From Aneurinibacillus sp. Ricciae_BoGa-3 (GTDB lineage Bacteria; Bacillota; Bacilli; Aneurinibacillales; Aneurinibacillaceae), in the NCBI RefSeq assembly GCF_028421645.1, contig NZ_CP116888.1:496001-560000 (forward strand): a DNA stretch of 64,000 nucleotides. Direction: 5' to 3'. Shown piece by piece: positions 43,144-50,477 of this stretch (within the stretch, counting starts at the first letter, position 1; the number at the start of each line of letters is the position of its first letter). Both the position numbers and the translations under genes were made by a program. The notes beneath the pieces are model-generated. The model did no database searches, was not told where the DNA came from, and saw nothing but the letters and a program-made list of their open reading frames with translations.

Positions 43144-44232
43144 TTGGTCTATTGGATTATTGCGGGAATCACAGTGATTATAGCTTTGGTTTTGTTTTTT
43201 AAAGGCTTTTTGAATAACAAACAAGAACAAGGATTTGCTCGTGCGCTAATCGCTTCGGGACTTGGTCTTGTTGCTGGGTCTTTCGGGTCAACATTAAACG
43301 AAGTTATTCAAGCCATTGCGATTATAAAAAACAGTAAAACGGCACAAGATTCGATAAACATTACAAATGAAATGTCCCAAACGAATTACCCTGAACTCGT
43401 GACAGGTATTATTTTAGTTTTGGGTGGCGTTTATTTCTTACAGTACGTAAAGAAAAAACTGTACATATTGAATATTAACGGTTATGAGGATAAGAGAATT
43501 GAGGGACATAATCAAGATGTACGCTTGGGTTCTTTTGAATTTAAAGAACGGGATATTGATTTTATACGCCTGTATCGTAAAGGTGTTAATGCTGATTCTG
43601 CAAAAGAAATAATTCAAATCCTTCAAGAAAAAGTGAAATCGTTCAAAGATGAAAGTACAGAATTTAAGAGGGGTTACACAGGTATTGCGCCAATTCCTTT
43701 CGTTATGATGGCAGGTACTTTTCTAGCGAAAGAAAGAATTGATGAATACTTGGAATTTGATAAAAAAGAAACACAAAAATACTACCGATTAGTAAAAGGC
43801 AACGATTTTCCTCCATTACAGATTACAGACTTCAACACCATCAACCAAAATGCAGAAGATGTTGTCATAGCGATAACCCTCACCACGAAAATTACGAATG
43901 CTGATTTAAGCCAGTTTAATGGTTTCCCTGTTGTTCGTGTGTCCGTACCTACACCACAAGATAATGTCATCCGATATAAGCAACAACTCATTGAATATAA
44001 ATCTAAAATTGCAGATTTAATTGAGGATATTGGGGCTAACTTACCACTACTAAAACGTGTGCATGTCTGTTGTGCAAGCCAAAGTTGTTTAGTCCTAGAA
44101 TTAGGAAAAGAAATAGATAATAGACGAATGCAACAGGTTATTTCTTATCATTTTTATGCTCAGGGACAACATAGATACCCCTGGGGAATTGTTATAAATG
44201 GTCATGAGAAAGGAAAACTTATTCAAGCTTAA
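43144..44232 (+). CDS. cap14: CBASS effector: two-TM SAVED protein (Cap14-like), 362 aa
   Basis: TTG start after AAAGGAGATG. The N-terminus has two membrane helices (about 3-21 and 84-101) linked by an Ala/Gly-rich segment (LIASGLGLVAGSFGS) that is itself semi-hydrophobic. The C-terminal 200 residues match a SAVED ligand-sensing domain: YTGIAPIPFVMMAGTF, the VVIAITLTTKIT strand, then KRVHVCCASQSCLVLELGKEID. SAVED domains bind the cyclic nucleotide made by a CD-NTase; TM-SAVED effectors are thought to damage the membrane of infected cells. It sits 17 nt before the CD-NTase gene. Confidence 0.85.
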   Translation: MVYWIIAGITVIIALVLFFKGFLNNKQEQGFARALIASGLGLVAGSFGSTLNEVIQAIAIIKNSKTAQDSINITNEMSQTNYPELVTGIILVLGGVYFLQYVKKKLYILNINGYEDKRIEGHNQDVRLGSFEFKERDIDFIRLYRKGVNADSAKEIIQILQEKVKSFKDESTEFKRGYTGIAPIPFVMMAGTFLAKERIDEYLEFDKKETQKYYRLVKGNDFPPLQITDFNTINQNAEDVVIAITLTTKITNADLSQFNGFPVVRVSVPTPQDNVIRYKQQLIEYKSKIADLIEDIGANLPLLKRVHVCCASQSCLVLELGKEIDNRRMQQVISYHFYAQGQHRYPWGIVINGHEKGKLIQA

Positions 44233-44249
44233 GGAGTGGATGCTTATCT

Positions 44250-45644
44250 ATGTATGATTTATCGAAAAAATTTAATACTTTCTATAGGCAACATGTTGTT
44301 TTATCTAAAGAAGAAAAGAGCAGGTTATTCGACTTAAAGAATAAAAATCTTAGAAGGTTGAATGAAGGATTGGCTTTATATAATGAAGAGAATAAAAAGA
44401 GTTATGAAATTGTCGATACGGTAGTGCAAGGGAGTGTGGCAATGTCAACCGTCGTCCAAAATGAAAGCAATGACTATGATATTGATGTTGCCATAATTTT
44501 TGACAAGGAAAAAATACCCGAAGGAAATATAGAGGTTAAAAATATTGTTGTAAATGCCTTGAAAAAGAAAAGTCACTTGTTTAAAAAGGAACCAGAAGCT
44601 AAAACCAATTGTGTAAGAATTGAGTATGCGCAAGGTTATCATGTTGATTTTGCCATCTATCGTCGGTATAAAAATGATGACGGGGATTATGTGTATGAGC
44701 ATTGTGGGAGCCAATGGAGACCAAGAGACCCAAGAGCTATAACGAAGTGGTTTCTGGAGGAGAGTAAAGCAAAGAACTATAAATTGCGAATTGCAGTTAG
44801 GCTTCTTAAAATGTTTAGCAAGTCAAGAATCTCGTGGAAAATGCCTGGTGGATTAATTCAGTCCGTATTAGCTAATGAGTGTTTCAAATCCTACACCCGA
44901 ACGGATGAATTGTTTTATCAAACCATAAAGGCGATACGAGATAGACTTTTTGAAAATAAAGAAGTTTTAAATCCGACAGATGAAACCCAAAATCTTCGTT
45001 TGGTTCAAAAAGATGATGTGAAAATGGAAAACCTATACAATCGTTTATGTAAATACATTGATAAGTTGGCGGTGTTGTTTGAAAGAACCTGTAACGAATC
45101 TCAAGCTATAGAAGCATGGAATGAATTTTTCGACCATAGCTATTGGCAATCGCAACTGGAATTACAAAAAGTTGCCAAATCCTACAACGTTCTGTCTGAT
45201 TCTGCGATTCAGAGGGTGCGAGAAGAAATCGAAGACGGGTTTCTTTATGATGAAACAGAAGAATTTATTGAATATATGTTTCCTCTTAATATCAAATACA
45301 ATTTAGTTATTGATTGTGAAGTAAGGCAGGATGGATTTAGAGTAGGTACTCTGCGTGAATTTATGCAAAGGCAAACCCCATTGATGCCAAAAAAAGAATT
45401 GACTTTCTCTATACAAGACTTAAACATACCGAAACCTTACCAGATTTATTGGAAGGTTAAAAATAGCGGATATGTCGCAAAACGAAAAAATTGCGTAAGA
45501 GGACAAATCGTACGTACAAACTCATTGACACATAAGGAACACACCCAATTTAAAGGAAACCATTCGGTGGAGTGCTATGTTGTAAAAGATGGTGAATGTG
45601 TGGCAAATGGGTTTATTCAAGTACCGATTGCAACGGGTTTCTAA
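44250..45644 (+). CDS. CBASS CD-NTase with AGS-C domain, 464 aa
   Basis: ATG after AAGGAGTGG. The nucleotidyltransferase core has GSVAMSTV and DYDIDVAIIF (the DxD pair), with a third acid in YHVDFAIY. A helical core follows, then a C-terminal AGS-C type domain (PYQIYWKVKNSGYVAKRKN, RGQIVR, then a Tyr/Cys-rich end with VKDGECVANG). It should make a cyclic oligonucleotide on infection that activates the SAVED effector upstream. All catalytic acids are present. No Cap2/Cap3 ancillary genes are adjacent, so this is a minimal two-gene (type I) CBASS. Confidence 0.88.
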   Translation: MYDLSKKFNTFYRQHVVLSKEEKSRLFDLKNKNLRRLNEGLALYNEENKKSYEIVDTVVQGSVAMSTVVQNESNDYDIDVAIIFDKEKIPEGNIEVKNIVVNALKKKSHLFKKEPEAKTNCVRIEYAQGYHVDFAIYRRYKNDDGDYVYEHCGSQWRPRDPRAITKWFLEESKAKNYKLRIAVRLLKMFSKSRISWKMPGGLIQSVLANECFKSYTRTDELFYQTIKAIRDRLFENKEVLNPTDETQNLRLVQKDDVKMENLYNRLCKYIDKLAVLFERTCNESQAIEAWNEFFDHSYWQSQLELQKVAKSYNVLSDSAIQRVREEIEDGFLYDETEEFIEYMFPLNIKYNLVIDCEVRQDGFRVGTLREFMQRQTPLMPKKELTFSIQDLNIPKPYQIYWKVKNSGYVAKRKNCVRGQIVRTNSLTHKEHTQFKGNHSVECYVVKDGECVANGFIQVPIATGF

Positions 45645-45667
45645 AATATATTCTGATATAGGCAATT

Positions 45668-45704
45668 GAGGAGTTAAGGATATACTGTCCTAGCTCCTTT
45701 TTTA
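45668..45704 (+). terminator. rho-independent terminator
   Basis: AGGAG...AGGA and TCCT...CTCCT arms followed by six T, directly after the CBASS operon. Confidence 0.75.
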
Positions 45705-45716
45705 TATATGTTTTTT

Positions 45717-45756
45717 GTAAAAAATTTTTTCTATAATAATTTATAAATGATATAAT
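45717..45756 (+). promoter_or_regulatory. SigmaA promoter with degenerate copy of the shared operator
   Basis: GTAAA-N6-TTTCT, -35 TTTCTA (45728-45733), 17 bp, TATAAT (45751-45756). It drives the three-gene unit ending in the PARG gene. Confidence 0.65.
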
Positions 45757-45794
45757 TGAATTAAAATAATAGGAATAAGAAAGGGGAATTCATT

Positions 45795-46145
45795 ATGGGA
45801 ATAGGTTTATGCGGCATTCTGACACCAGAGGGGAAGTGGCATGCGTGTGAGTTTGGGAAACACTATCAATTGATTTCGGAATTAAATATTCCACGGTACA
45901 AGGAAGATGCCTACATCCCATTTAGTAGTCGGATGTTATCAGATGACTTAAAACCTTTTTATCCTGATAGTTCAGCGGTAGGTATTAATTGGGATAAAGG
46001 AGTTACGCAGGCGCAGTACGATTGGATTGTGGCACATTTTGACGAAATGGATGATTCCCAACAAGAGAATTTTGGCTCCTTATTAATCAAACTCAAAGAG
46101 GGTGGGGAACCCATTATCGTTAAAGAAGAAGCATTATGGAAATAA
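45795..46145 (+). CDS. hypothetical protein, 116 aa
   Basis: ATG after AAAGGGGAATTC. Soluble mixed protein (MGIGLCGILTPEGKWHACEF). First gene of an operon with 46190 and the PARG gene. Not recognised. Confidence 0.7.
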   Translation: MGIGLCGILTPEGKWHACEFGKHYQLISELNIPRYKEDAYIPFSSRMLSDDLKPFYPDSSAVGINWDKGVTQAQYDWIVAHFDEMDDSQQENFGSLLIKLKEGGEPIIVKEEALWK

Positions 46146-46189
46146 GCTAGACGAAAAAAGAAATTGACATGACAAATGGAGGGATAAGC

Positions 46190-46387
46190 ATGTTTGTTCA
46201 AGGACAAAAAGTAAAGTTGCTGGTACACGGTGCAGGCACTACATCGGAAGAGGAGGCTATTGTTTTAAAAGTGGAAAATGGCATTGTTACAGTGAAGGAC
46301 AGTGACACAAAGTACGATGCCAAAACAGGAAAGTCGCTTGGTAAAGATAATTTCTTTGGATTCAAGTTTAAAATAAAAGAACTATGA
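46190..46387 (+). CDS. small beta-rich protein, 65 aa
   Basis: ATG at 46190 after GGAGGGATAAGC. Strand-rich, SH3/KOW-like pattern (FVQGQKVKLLVHGAG, EEAIVLKVENGIVTVKD). Confidence 0.65.
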   Translation: MFVQGQKVKLLVHGAGTTSEEEAIVLKVENGIVTVKDSDTKYDAKTGKSLGKDNFFGFKFKIKEL

Positions 46388-46408
46388 AGAGGAGGAAAAT
46401 AGGAAGAA

Positions 46409-47257
46409 ATGAATAAACAACAAGCCATTGAAATCGCTGAATCCACGTTAGCGATTTTAAAAAAGGGTGAATATCAAAATCAAAATGGAGAAAACGTCTC
46501 CATTTATAAAGATTTAAACGATGCCATTCTAAACTCCGTGCTATATCGTCCAGAAGATACCGATACGCTACTGGCACAACAAAAAACGAAGCAAACATTG
46601 TATTCAGATAAAACCGTGTTTGAAGTCACCTCGGAAACCACGTTACAAGCGTCAAAAAGGCTGGTAGAAGAGGGGTTTCAATCGGTAAGCTGTCTCAACT
46701 TTGCATCCGCTCGAACACCAGGAGGCGGATTCTTGACAGGGAGCTTGGCACAAGAAGAAACCATCGCAAGGGCATCGGGTCTTTATCCGTGTATCTCTCA
46801 AATGGACGAGATGTATTCTTACAACAAGCGCAACCGCACAGCCCTGTATTCGGACTACATGATATTTTCACCGAATGTGCCAGTAATCAGGCAAGACAAT
46901 GGCATGTTGCTGGATAAACCATTTCTGGTATCTGTCATTACATCTCCTGCAGTAAATGCTGGTGTCGTGATGAATCAGGAAAAAGAGAGTATCAAAAAGA
47001 TTGCGCCAGTCATGAGAAAACGTATGGAAAAAATCGTGGCGGTAGCATTGGCGCAAAAGCAAGAAGCCATTGTATTAGGGGCTTTTGGATGCGGGGTATT
47101 TCGTAATCGTACCGAAGATGTGGCACGAATGTTCCGATGTATCTTAGAGGAAGAGTCATACCTGAATCAGTTTAAGAAAGTGGTGTTTGCCATTTACGAA
47201 CGTCCGCCACAAAAAGAAATGGTCACCATATTCAAACGTGTTTTTCGAAACCTCTGA
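46409..47257 (+). CDS. bacterial poly(ADP-ribose) glycohydrolase-like macrodomain protein (TIGR02452 type), 282 aa
   Basis: ATG after AAGAGGAGG. The PARG signature is complete: GGGFLTGSLAQEET (Gly-rich loop plus QEE catalytic Glu pair). It is preceded by LNFASARTPG and followed by YSDYMIFSPNVPV, ITSPAVNAGV and LGAFGCGVFRN, all typical of the TIGR02452 group. It should remove ADP-ribose chains or marks. Together with the putative ADP-ribosyltransferase at 27966 and the sirtuin it makes an NAD/ADP-ribose set on one element. Confidence 0.93.
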   Translation: MNKQQAIEIAESTLAILKKGEYQNQNGENVSIYKDLNDAILNSVLYRPEDTDTLLAQQKTKQTLYSDKTVFEVTSETTLQASKRLVEEGFQSVSCLNFASARTPGGGFLTGSLAQEETIARASGLYPCISQMDEMYSYNKRNRTALYSDYMIFSPNVPVIRQDNGMLLDKPFLVSVITSPAVNAGVVMNQEKESIKKIAPVMRKRMEKIVAVALAQKQEAIVLGAFGCGVFRNRTEDVARMFRCILEEESYLNQFKKVVFAIYERPPQKEMVTIFKRVFRNL

Positions 47258-47314
47258 TAATTTTGGGGGTATAAATAAATGATTAAATACGGTAAAGAAT
47301 GATTGGATAAAGTA

Positions 47315-47566
47315 ATGAATAACAAAGAGCGGTATCAAATTTTTATTGATAAGGTGACCGAAAATATATTATGTTACTTTAAAAGAAAGCAACCAGGAAT
47401 TTTTCACTTTAAACCATTTAATCGCCATTTTGTTCTCTGCACGAACAATGAAGACAACATTTGCGAAGAAATCACTTATGAAAGAATAAAATGTGTGATG
47501 GAAGGGTATTTTCCTCTAAAAGGAAAATGGAAGAAAGAAAAGGCGGGATATGGAATGCCATTCTAA
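47315..47566 (+). CDS. hypothetical protein, 83 aa
   Basis: The ATG at 47315 or a TTG at 47303 starts the frame; neither has a strong site. Basic, aromatic-rich protein. Just after it an AAATGTCC/GGACATTT hairpin at about 47625-47651 has no T-run. Confidence 0.5.
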   Translation: MNNKERYQIFIDKVTENILCYFKRKQPGIFHFKPFNRHFVLCTNNEDNICEEITYERIKCVMEGYFPLKGKWKKEKAGYGMPF

Positions 47567-47764
47567 AACATTTCTTTTATTCTTTGTTGACCGTCATAAG
47601 TAAAGGAAAAAAGTATACTGCAAAAAATGTCCATAAGGAAAAAGGACATTTAACTAAAAGGCTCTTTTCATAAACATTATTGTTTTTCATCAATTTTATA
47701 AGTATTATTTTAAAAATAAGAATGTAGGTTGACAATAGACTCATTTAGCGAAGGTGTGTTTTTT

Positions 47765-47932
47765 TTGAAAGTTATAATTTCAGATTTATTAGAGGGCAAT
47801 ACATCTTACTGGTATAATGCAAAAGAAGTCTATGGGGTCGAAAATTACACAGCAATTAGTTATAAAGTTCAAAATGGGGAACACAAAGGCAAAATCATTT
47901 ATCACGGACATTGTAGACTAATTAGTGAGTGA
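47765..47932 (+). CDS. hypothetical protein, 55 aa
   Basis: TTG start after GAAGGTGTG. Beta-rich (TAISYKVQNGEHKGKIIYHG). Function unknown. Confidence 0.5.
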   Translation: MKVIISDLLEGNTSYWYNAKEVYGVENYTAISYKVQNGEHKGKIIYHGHCRLISE

Positions 47933-48047
47933 ACTAAACGAACAAAATGCACATTAAACATGGTATATTTATCCAATGTCTTTTTCTTATGCAAAAAGCA
48001 ACAATCAATACGAAAATAGCGAACTAAAAAGAAAAACAATGAAACTA

Positions 48048-48076
48048 TTGCATTCATCATACTCAGCCGCTATAAT
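48048..48076 (+). promoter_or_regulatory. SigmaA promoter of a candidate small RNA
   Basis: TTGCAT (48048-48053), 17 bp, TATAAT (48071-48076). No coding frame follows before a strong terminator. Confidence 0.65.
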
Positions 48077-48082
48077 AGGTTC

Positions 48083-48230
48083 ATAAGCATTTTTCCTTAT
48101 GCAAAAGTAAGATGTTCCCTAAGACATCTCTCCTTTGACCTAAGTAAAAATCTTTCCTTTTGAAAAGTAAAAACCTGTTTATGTGTGGAAACACCTGGTA
48201 GAACCTTCACTACCAGGTGTTTCTTTTTTT
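48083..48230 (+). ncRNA. candidate small RNA, about 148 nt, with intrinsic terminator
   Basis: Begins about 7 nt after a consensus -10 and ends in a 14-bp hairpin (GAAACACCTGGTAG / CTACCAGGTGTTTC, 48188-48223) followed by seven T. It has no open frame longer than eight codons. It contains CTCTCCTTT and TTTCCTTTTG stretches that could pair with GGAG-type ribosome sites, as in antisense-type regulators. The motif TTATGCAAAA recurs at 47987, 48098 and 48229, before and inside this unit. Confidence 0.6.
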
Positions 48231-48311
48231 ATGCAAAAAACTAATAAGCATAAGAATACACACTCCAACATCTAATGTAGTAAAAAGAAAAGAACTTGGA
48301 GGCGGAGAGTT

Positions 48312-48818
48312 GTGGTCATTGAGCGAACCGATGTTTCTGATGCGAAAGAATTGCTTGCACTTCAAAAGATAACCTATAAGAGTGAAGCAGATATCTATAA
48401 CGACGAGACGATTGAGCCACTCATGCAGACTTTTCGTAGTATGCAAAGAGATATACGACAAAAAGCAGTCTTTAAGGCTGTTGATGAACGAATGATTGTG
48501 GGGTCTATACGAGCCTATTTAATAGCAGGGACATGTTACATCGAAAAACTGTTTGTTTATCCTGACCGTCAAAATCAGGGAATTGCCAAGCAATTGTTGA
48601 GAAAAATAGAGATTTTTTTTCATCCCGCTCCACGATATGAGTTGTTTACGGGAAACCAAAGTCAAAAAAATATTTTGCTATACGAAAAACATGGTTTTAA
48701 GATATTTAAGACCGAGGTCATTGATTCAACATTGAGCCTTGTATTTATGGAAAAATATCCAGAAATCGCTGAATCGGATGGGATAACTAACTCCATTGCG
48801 ATTGGTGAGTTCGTTTAA
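48312..48818 (+). CDS. GNAT acetyltransferase, 168 aa
   Basis: GTG start after GGAGGCGGAGA. GNAT fold: VIERTDVSDAKELLAL, then a VGSIRAYL strand, EKLFVYPDRQNQGIAKQLL (motif A with Q-x-x-G-I-A) and LYEKHGFKIFKTE (motif B). Acetyl-CoA dependent; substrate unknown. Confidence 0.85.
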   Translation: MVIERTDVSDAKELLALQKITYKSEADIYNDETIEPLMQTFRSMQRDIRQKAVFKAVDERMIVGSIRAYLIAGTCYIEKLFVYPDRQNQGIAKQLLRKIEIFFHPAPRYELFTGNQSQKNILLYEKHGFKIFKTEVIDSTLSLVFMEKYPEIAESDGITNSIAIGEFV

Positions 48819-49090
48819 TGATTCATCAAAAAACGAATTTTTTCTTTGATGGAATCTTCGTTTGATGTGAATAGGATATAGGTCGATTGAGTGGTCTCAA
48901 TAACAATTCTCTCTGTATTGCCGTACGGAAACCCAATTCGAATGGCTGTTTTATCTTTGTCTGCATAGACATCATCAAAAGATACATCGATAACCTCTAC
49001 AACGGGAATCTGTATCTGTGAAAGTTGCCAATCAATTACCAGATTGTTTGAGATTTTGGATAGTTTGACTCTTGGCATCCTACTCTTCAT
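48815..49090 (-). CDS. SunI-like PH-domain protein, 91 aa
   Basis: Convergent with and overlapping the acetyltransferase end by 4 nt. The pattern LVIDWQLSQIQIPVVEVIDV ... IRIGFPYGNTERIVIETTQ ... YILFTSN resembles bacterial PH-like domains of the sublancin-immunity (SunI) group, but here there is no membrane helix. Role unknown. Confidence 0.55.
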   Translation of the reverse strand: MKSRMPRVKLSKISNNLVIDWQLSQIQIPVVEVIDVSFDDVYADKDKTAIRIGFPYGNTERIVIETTQSTYILFTSNEDSIKEKIRFLMNH

Positions 49091-49268
49091 CCCTAATTTG
49101 GTAAATGTTCATAATATTACGTTAACATAGGAAACTTCGTTTTAAAATCATGAGCCATCGACAAAATTTGTAAATCTTCTCGTGTCTAATCCCAACAAAA
49201 CGGAGTTGTAAAGGACAACAATCTCCATACAATAAAATCATAAATAGAAGATAAAGGAGGAGAGAAGA

Positions 49269-49499
49269 ATGGCAGGAGAATATCGAAATGAGCTTTACTA
49301 CGGGATGACCGTTGAAATCGTGCTAAAGCAAGACCAACGAACTGGCGTTCTTACCAGAGGTAAAATTAAGGATATTTTAACAAATAAATCATTTCATTCC
49401 AGAGGAATTAAAGTAAGGCTTCAGAACCCTTTGGACGATGGTACTATCGTCACCGATGATAAAGAACGTGTCGGCAGAATCGTTAACATCATTCTGTAA
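49269..49499 (+). CDS. ywbE: YwbE-family protein (DUF2196), 76 aa
   Basis: ATG after AAAGGAGGAGAG. The core GMTVEIVLKQDQRTGVLTRG, KIKDILTN and HSRGIKVRLQ follow B. subtilis YwbE closely; an insert DDGTIVTDDKE precedes the final VGRIVNII. Small conserved protein of unknown role, possibly RNA-associated. Confidence 0.85.
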   Translation: MAGEYRNELYYGMTVEIVLKQDQRTGVLTRGKIKDILTNKSFHSRGIKVRLQNPLDDGTIVTDDKERVGRIVNIIL

Positions 49500-49568
49500 C
49501 CATGTGGGTGTCAGCACAAGCTTTACTTGATACCGAACGACTTTGTTTATATACTGTAGTTAACGAAA

Positions 49569-49610
49569 AAGGTGCAGACAGATTCTAAATGCGATTCTGC
49601 ATCTTTTTTT
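49569..49610 (+). terminator. rho-independent terminator
   Basis: AGGTGCAGA and TTCTGCATC arms followed by seven T. Confidence 0.8.
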
Positions 49611-49643
49611 GTAATACATATAGAATTAAAAGGGAACGCTTTC

Positions 49644-49808
49644 ATGAGTAAAGAGGATTTACTTTTGGTTTCTGGACAGATACAAAGATATGCGGAAGAT
49701 ATGGCAAATGCTATCCAAAACGAAGATAAACAACACTTTTACAGTTTAATGAAAACGGTTGTTAATATTTCCAATAAGACGCTACATGAAATGGACAAAC
49801 AATTTTAA
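49644..49808 (+). CDS. hypothetical helical protein, 54 aa
   Basis: ATG at 49644 after AAAAGGGAAC. Short acidic helical protein (SGQIQRYAEDMANAIQNED). Followed by its own terminator. Confidence 0.6.
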   Translation: MSKEDLLLVSGQIQRYAEDMANAIQNEDKQHFYSLMKTVVNISNKTLHEMDKQF

Positions 49809-49824
49809 ACGGCATCCATAACTT

Positions 49825-49851
49825 ACCACCTGGTTCTCAGGTGGTTTTTCG
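49825..49851 (+). terminator. rho-independent terminator
   Basis: ACCACCTG and CAGGTGGT arms with a short loop, then TTTTT. Confidence 0.85.
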
Positions 49852-49949
49852 TTTAAGAAACTCGAACGTGCTTCGACTCCTTTTTGCGCATATAAATGGA
49901 TGAACTCTATATAGTTATCCTATTATTATTTGCAGAAAGGAGAGTCAAC

Positions 49950-50405
49950 ATGAGTATAGAAACTGAATTCATTCGTATGTTTTTAGCCTTTTTATTGGGT
50001 GGAGCCATAGGATGGCAACGGGAATCCTACCATAAACCTGCAGGCATTCGAACACATATCCTGGTATGTCTCGGCTCTTGTTTAACCATGATGATGGGTG
50101 TCTATTTAAGCGAAAGCTATCATAATGTTGACCCCACTCGTATATCCGCCCAGGTCATTTCTGGTTTGGGATTCATTGGGGCGGGAACCATACTGAAAAA
50201 TGGATTATCCGTAACAGGACTGACGACGGCGTCCTCCATTTGGTTGGTTGGTTGTGTCGGTCTTGCTGTTGGATGTGGGTTTTATATGGGAGCAGTAGGT
50301 GTCACGTTAATGTGTTTCCTTAGTTTAAGCAAATTTAAACGTTCCAGTAAAGAAAAGGATGAGCATAACCTTGAAAACGATGACAAGCAAGAGAAAGAGG
50401 AATAA
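49950..50405 (+). CDS. MgtC/SapB-family membrane protein, 151 aa
   Basis: The ATG at 49950 (GAAAGGAGAG site) gives the standard N-terminus. The family signature is complete: RMFLAFLLGGAIGWQRE, KPAGIRTHILVCLGS, ISGLGFIGAGTILK, GLTTASSIWLVGCVGLAVG. Four predicted membrane helices, with a charged tail but no C-terminal regulatory domain. MgtC proteins modulate membrane ATP synthase or Mg2+ homeostasis in other bacteria. Confidence 0.93.
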   Translation: MSIETEFIRMFLAFLLGGAIGWQRESYHKPAGIRTHILVCLGSCLTMMMGVYLSESYHNVDPTRISAQVISGLGFIGAGTILKNGLSVTGLTTASSIWLVGCVGLAVGCGFYMGAVGVTLMCFLSLSKFKRSSKEKDEHNLENDDKQEKEE

Positions 50406-50432
50406 TTTATTCATAATAAGAACGAGGAAATG

Positions 50433-50473
50433 AAAAAAGCTACGATGACGGGGATTCCATCATGTAGCTTTTT
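50433..50473. terminator. bidirectional terminator
   Basis: AAAAAGCTACATGATGG type arms: AAAAAGCTACGATGA with CATCATGTAGCTTTTT. Shared by mgtC and the convergent helicase. Confidence 0.8.
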
Positions 50474-50477
50474 GTTA

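Noticed and set aside
47625..47651. Terminator after the gene at 47315
   Set aside because: The AAATGTCC/GGACATTT hairpin is good but no T-run follows, so termination is not supported.
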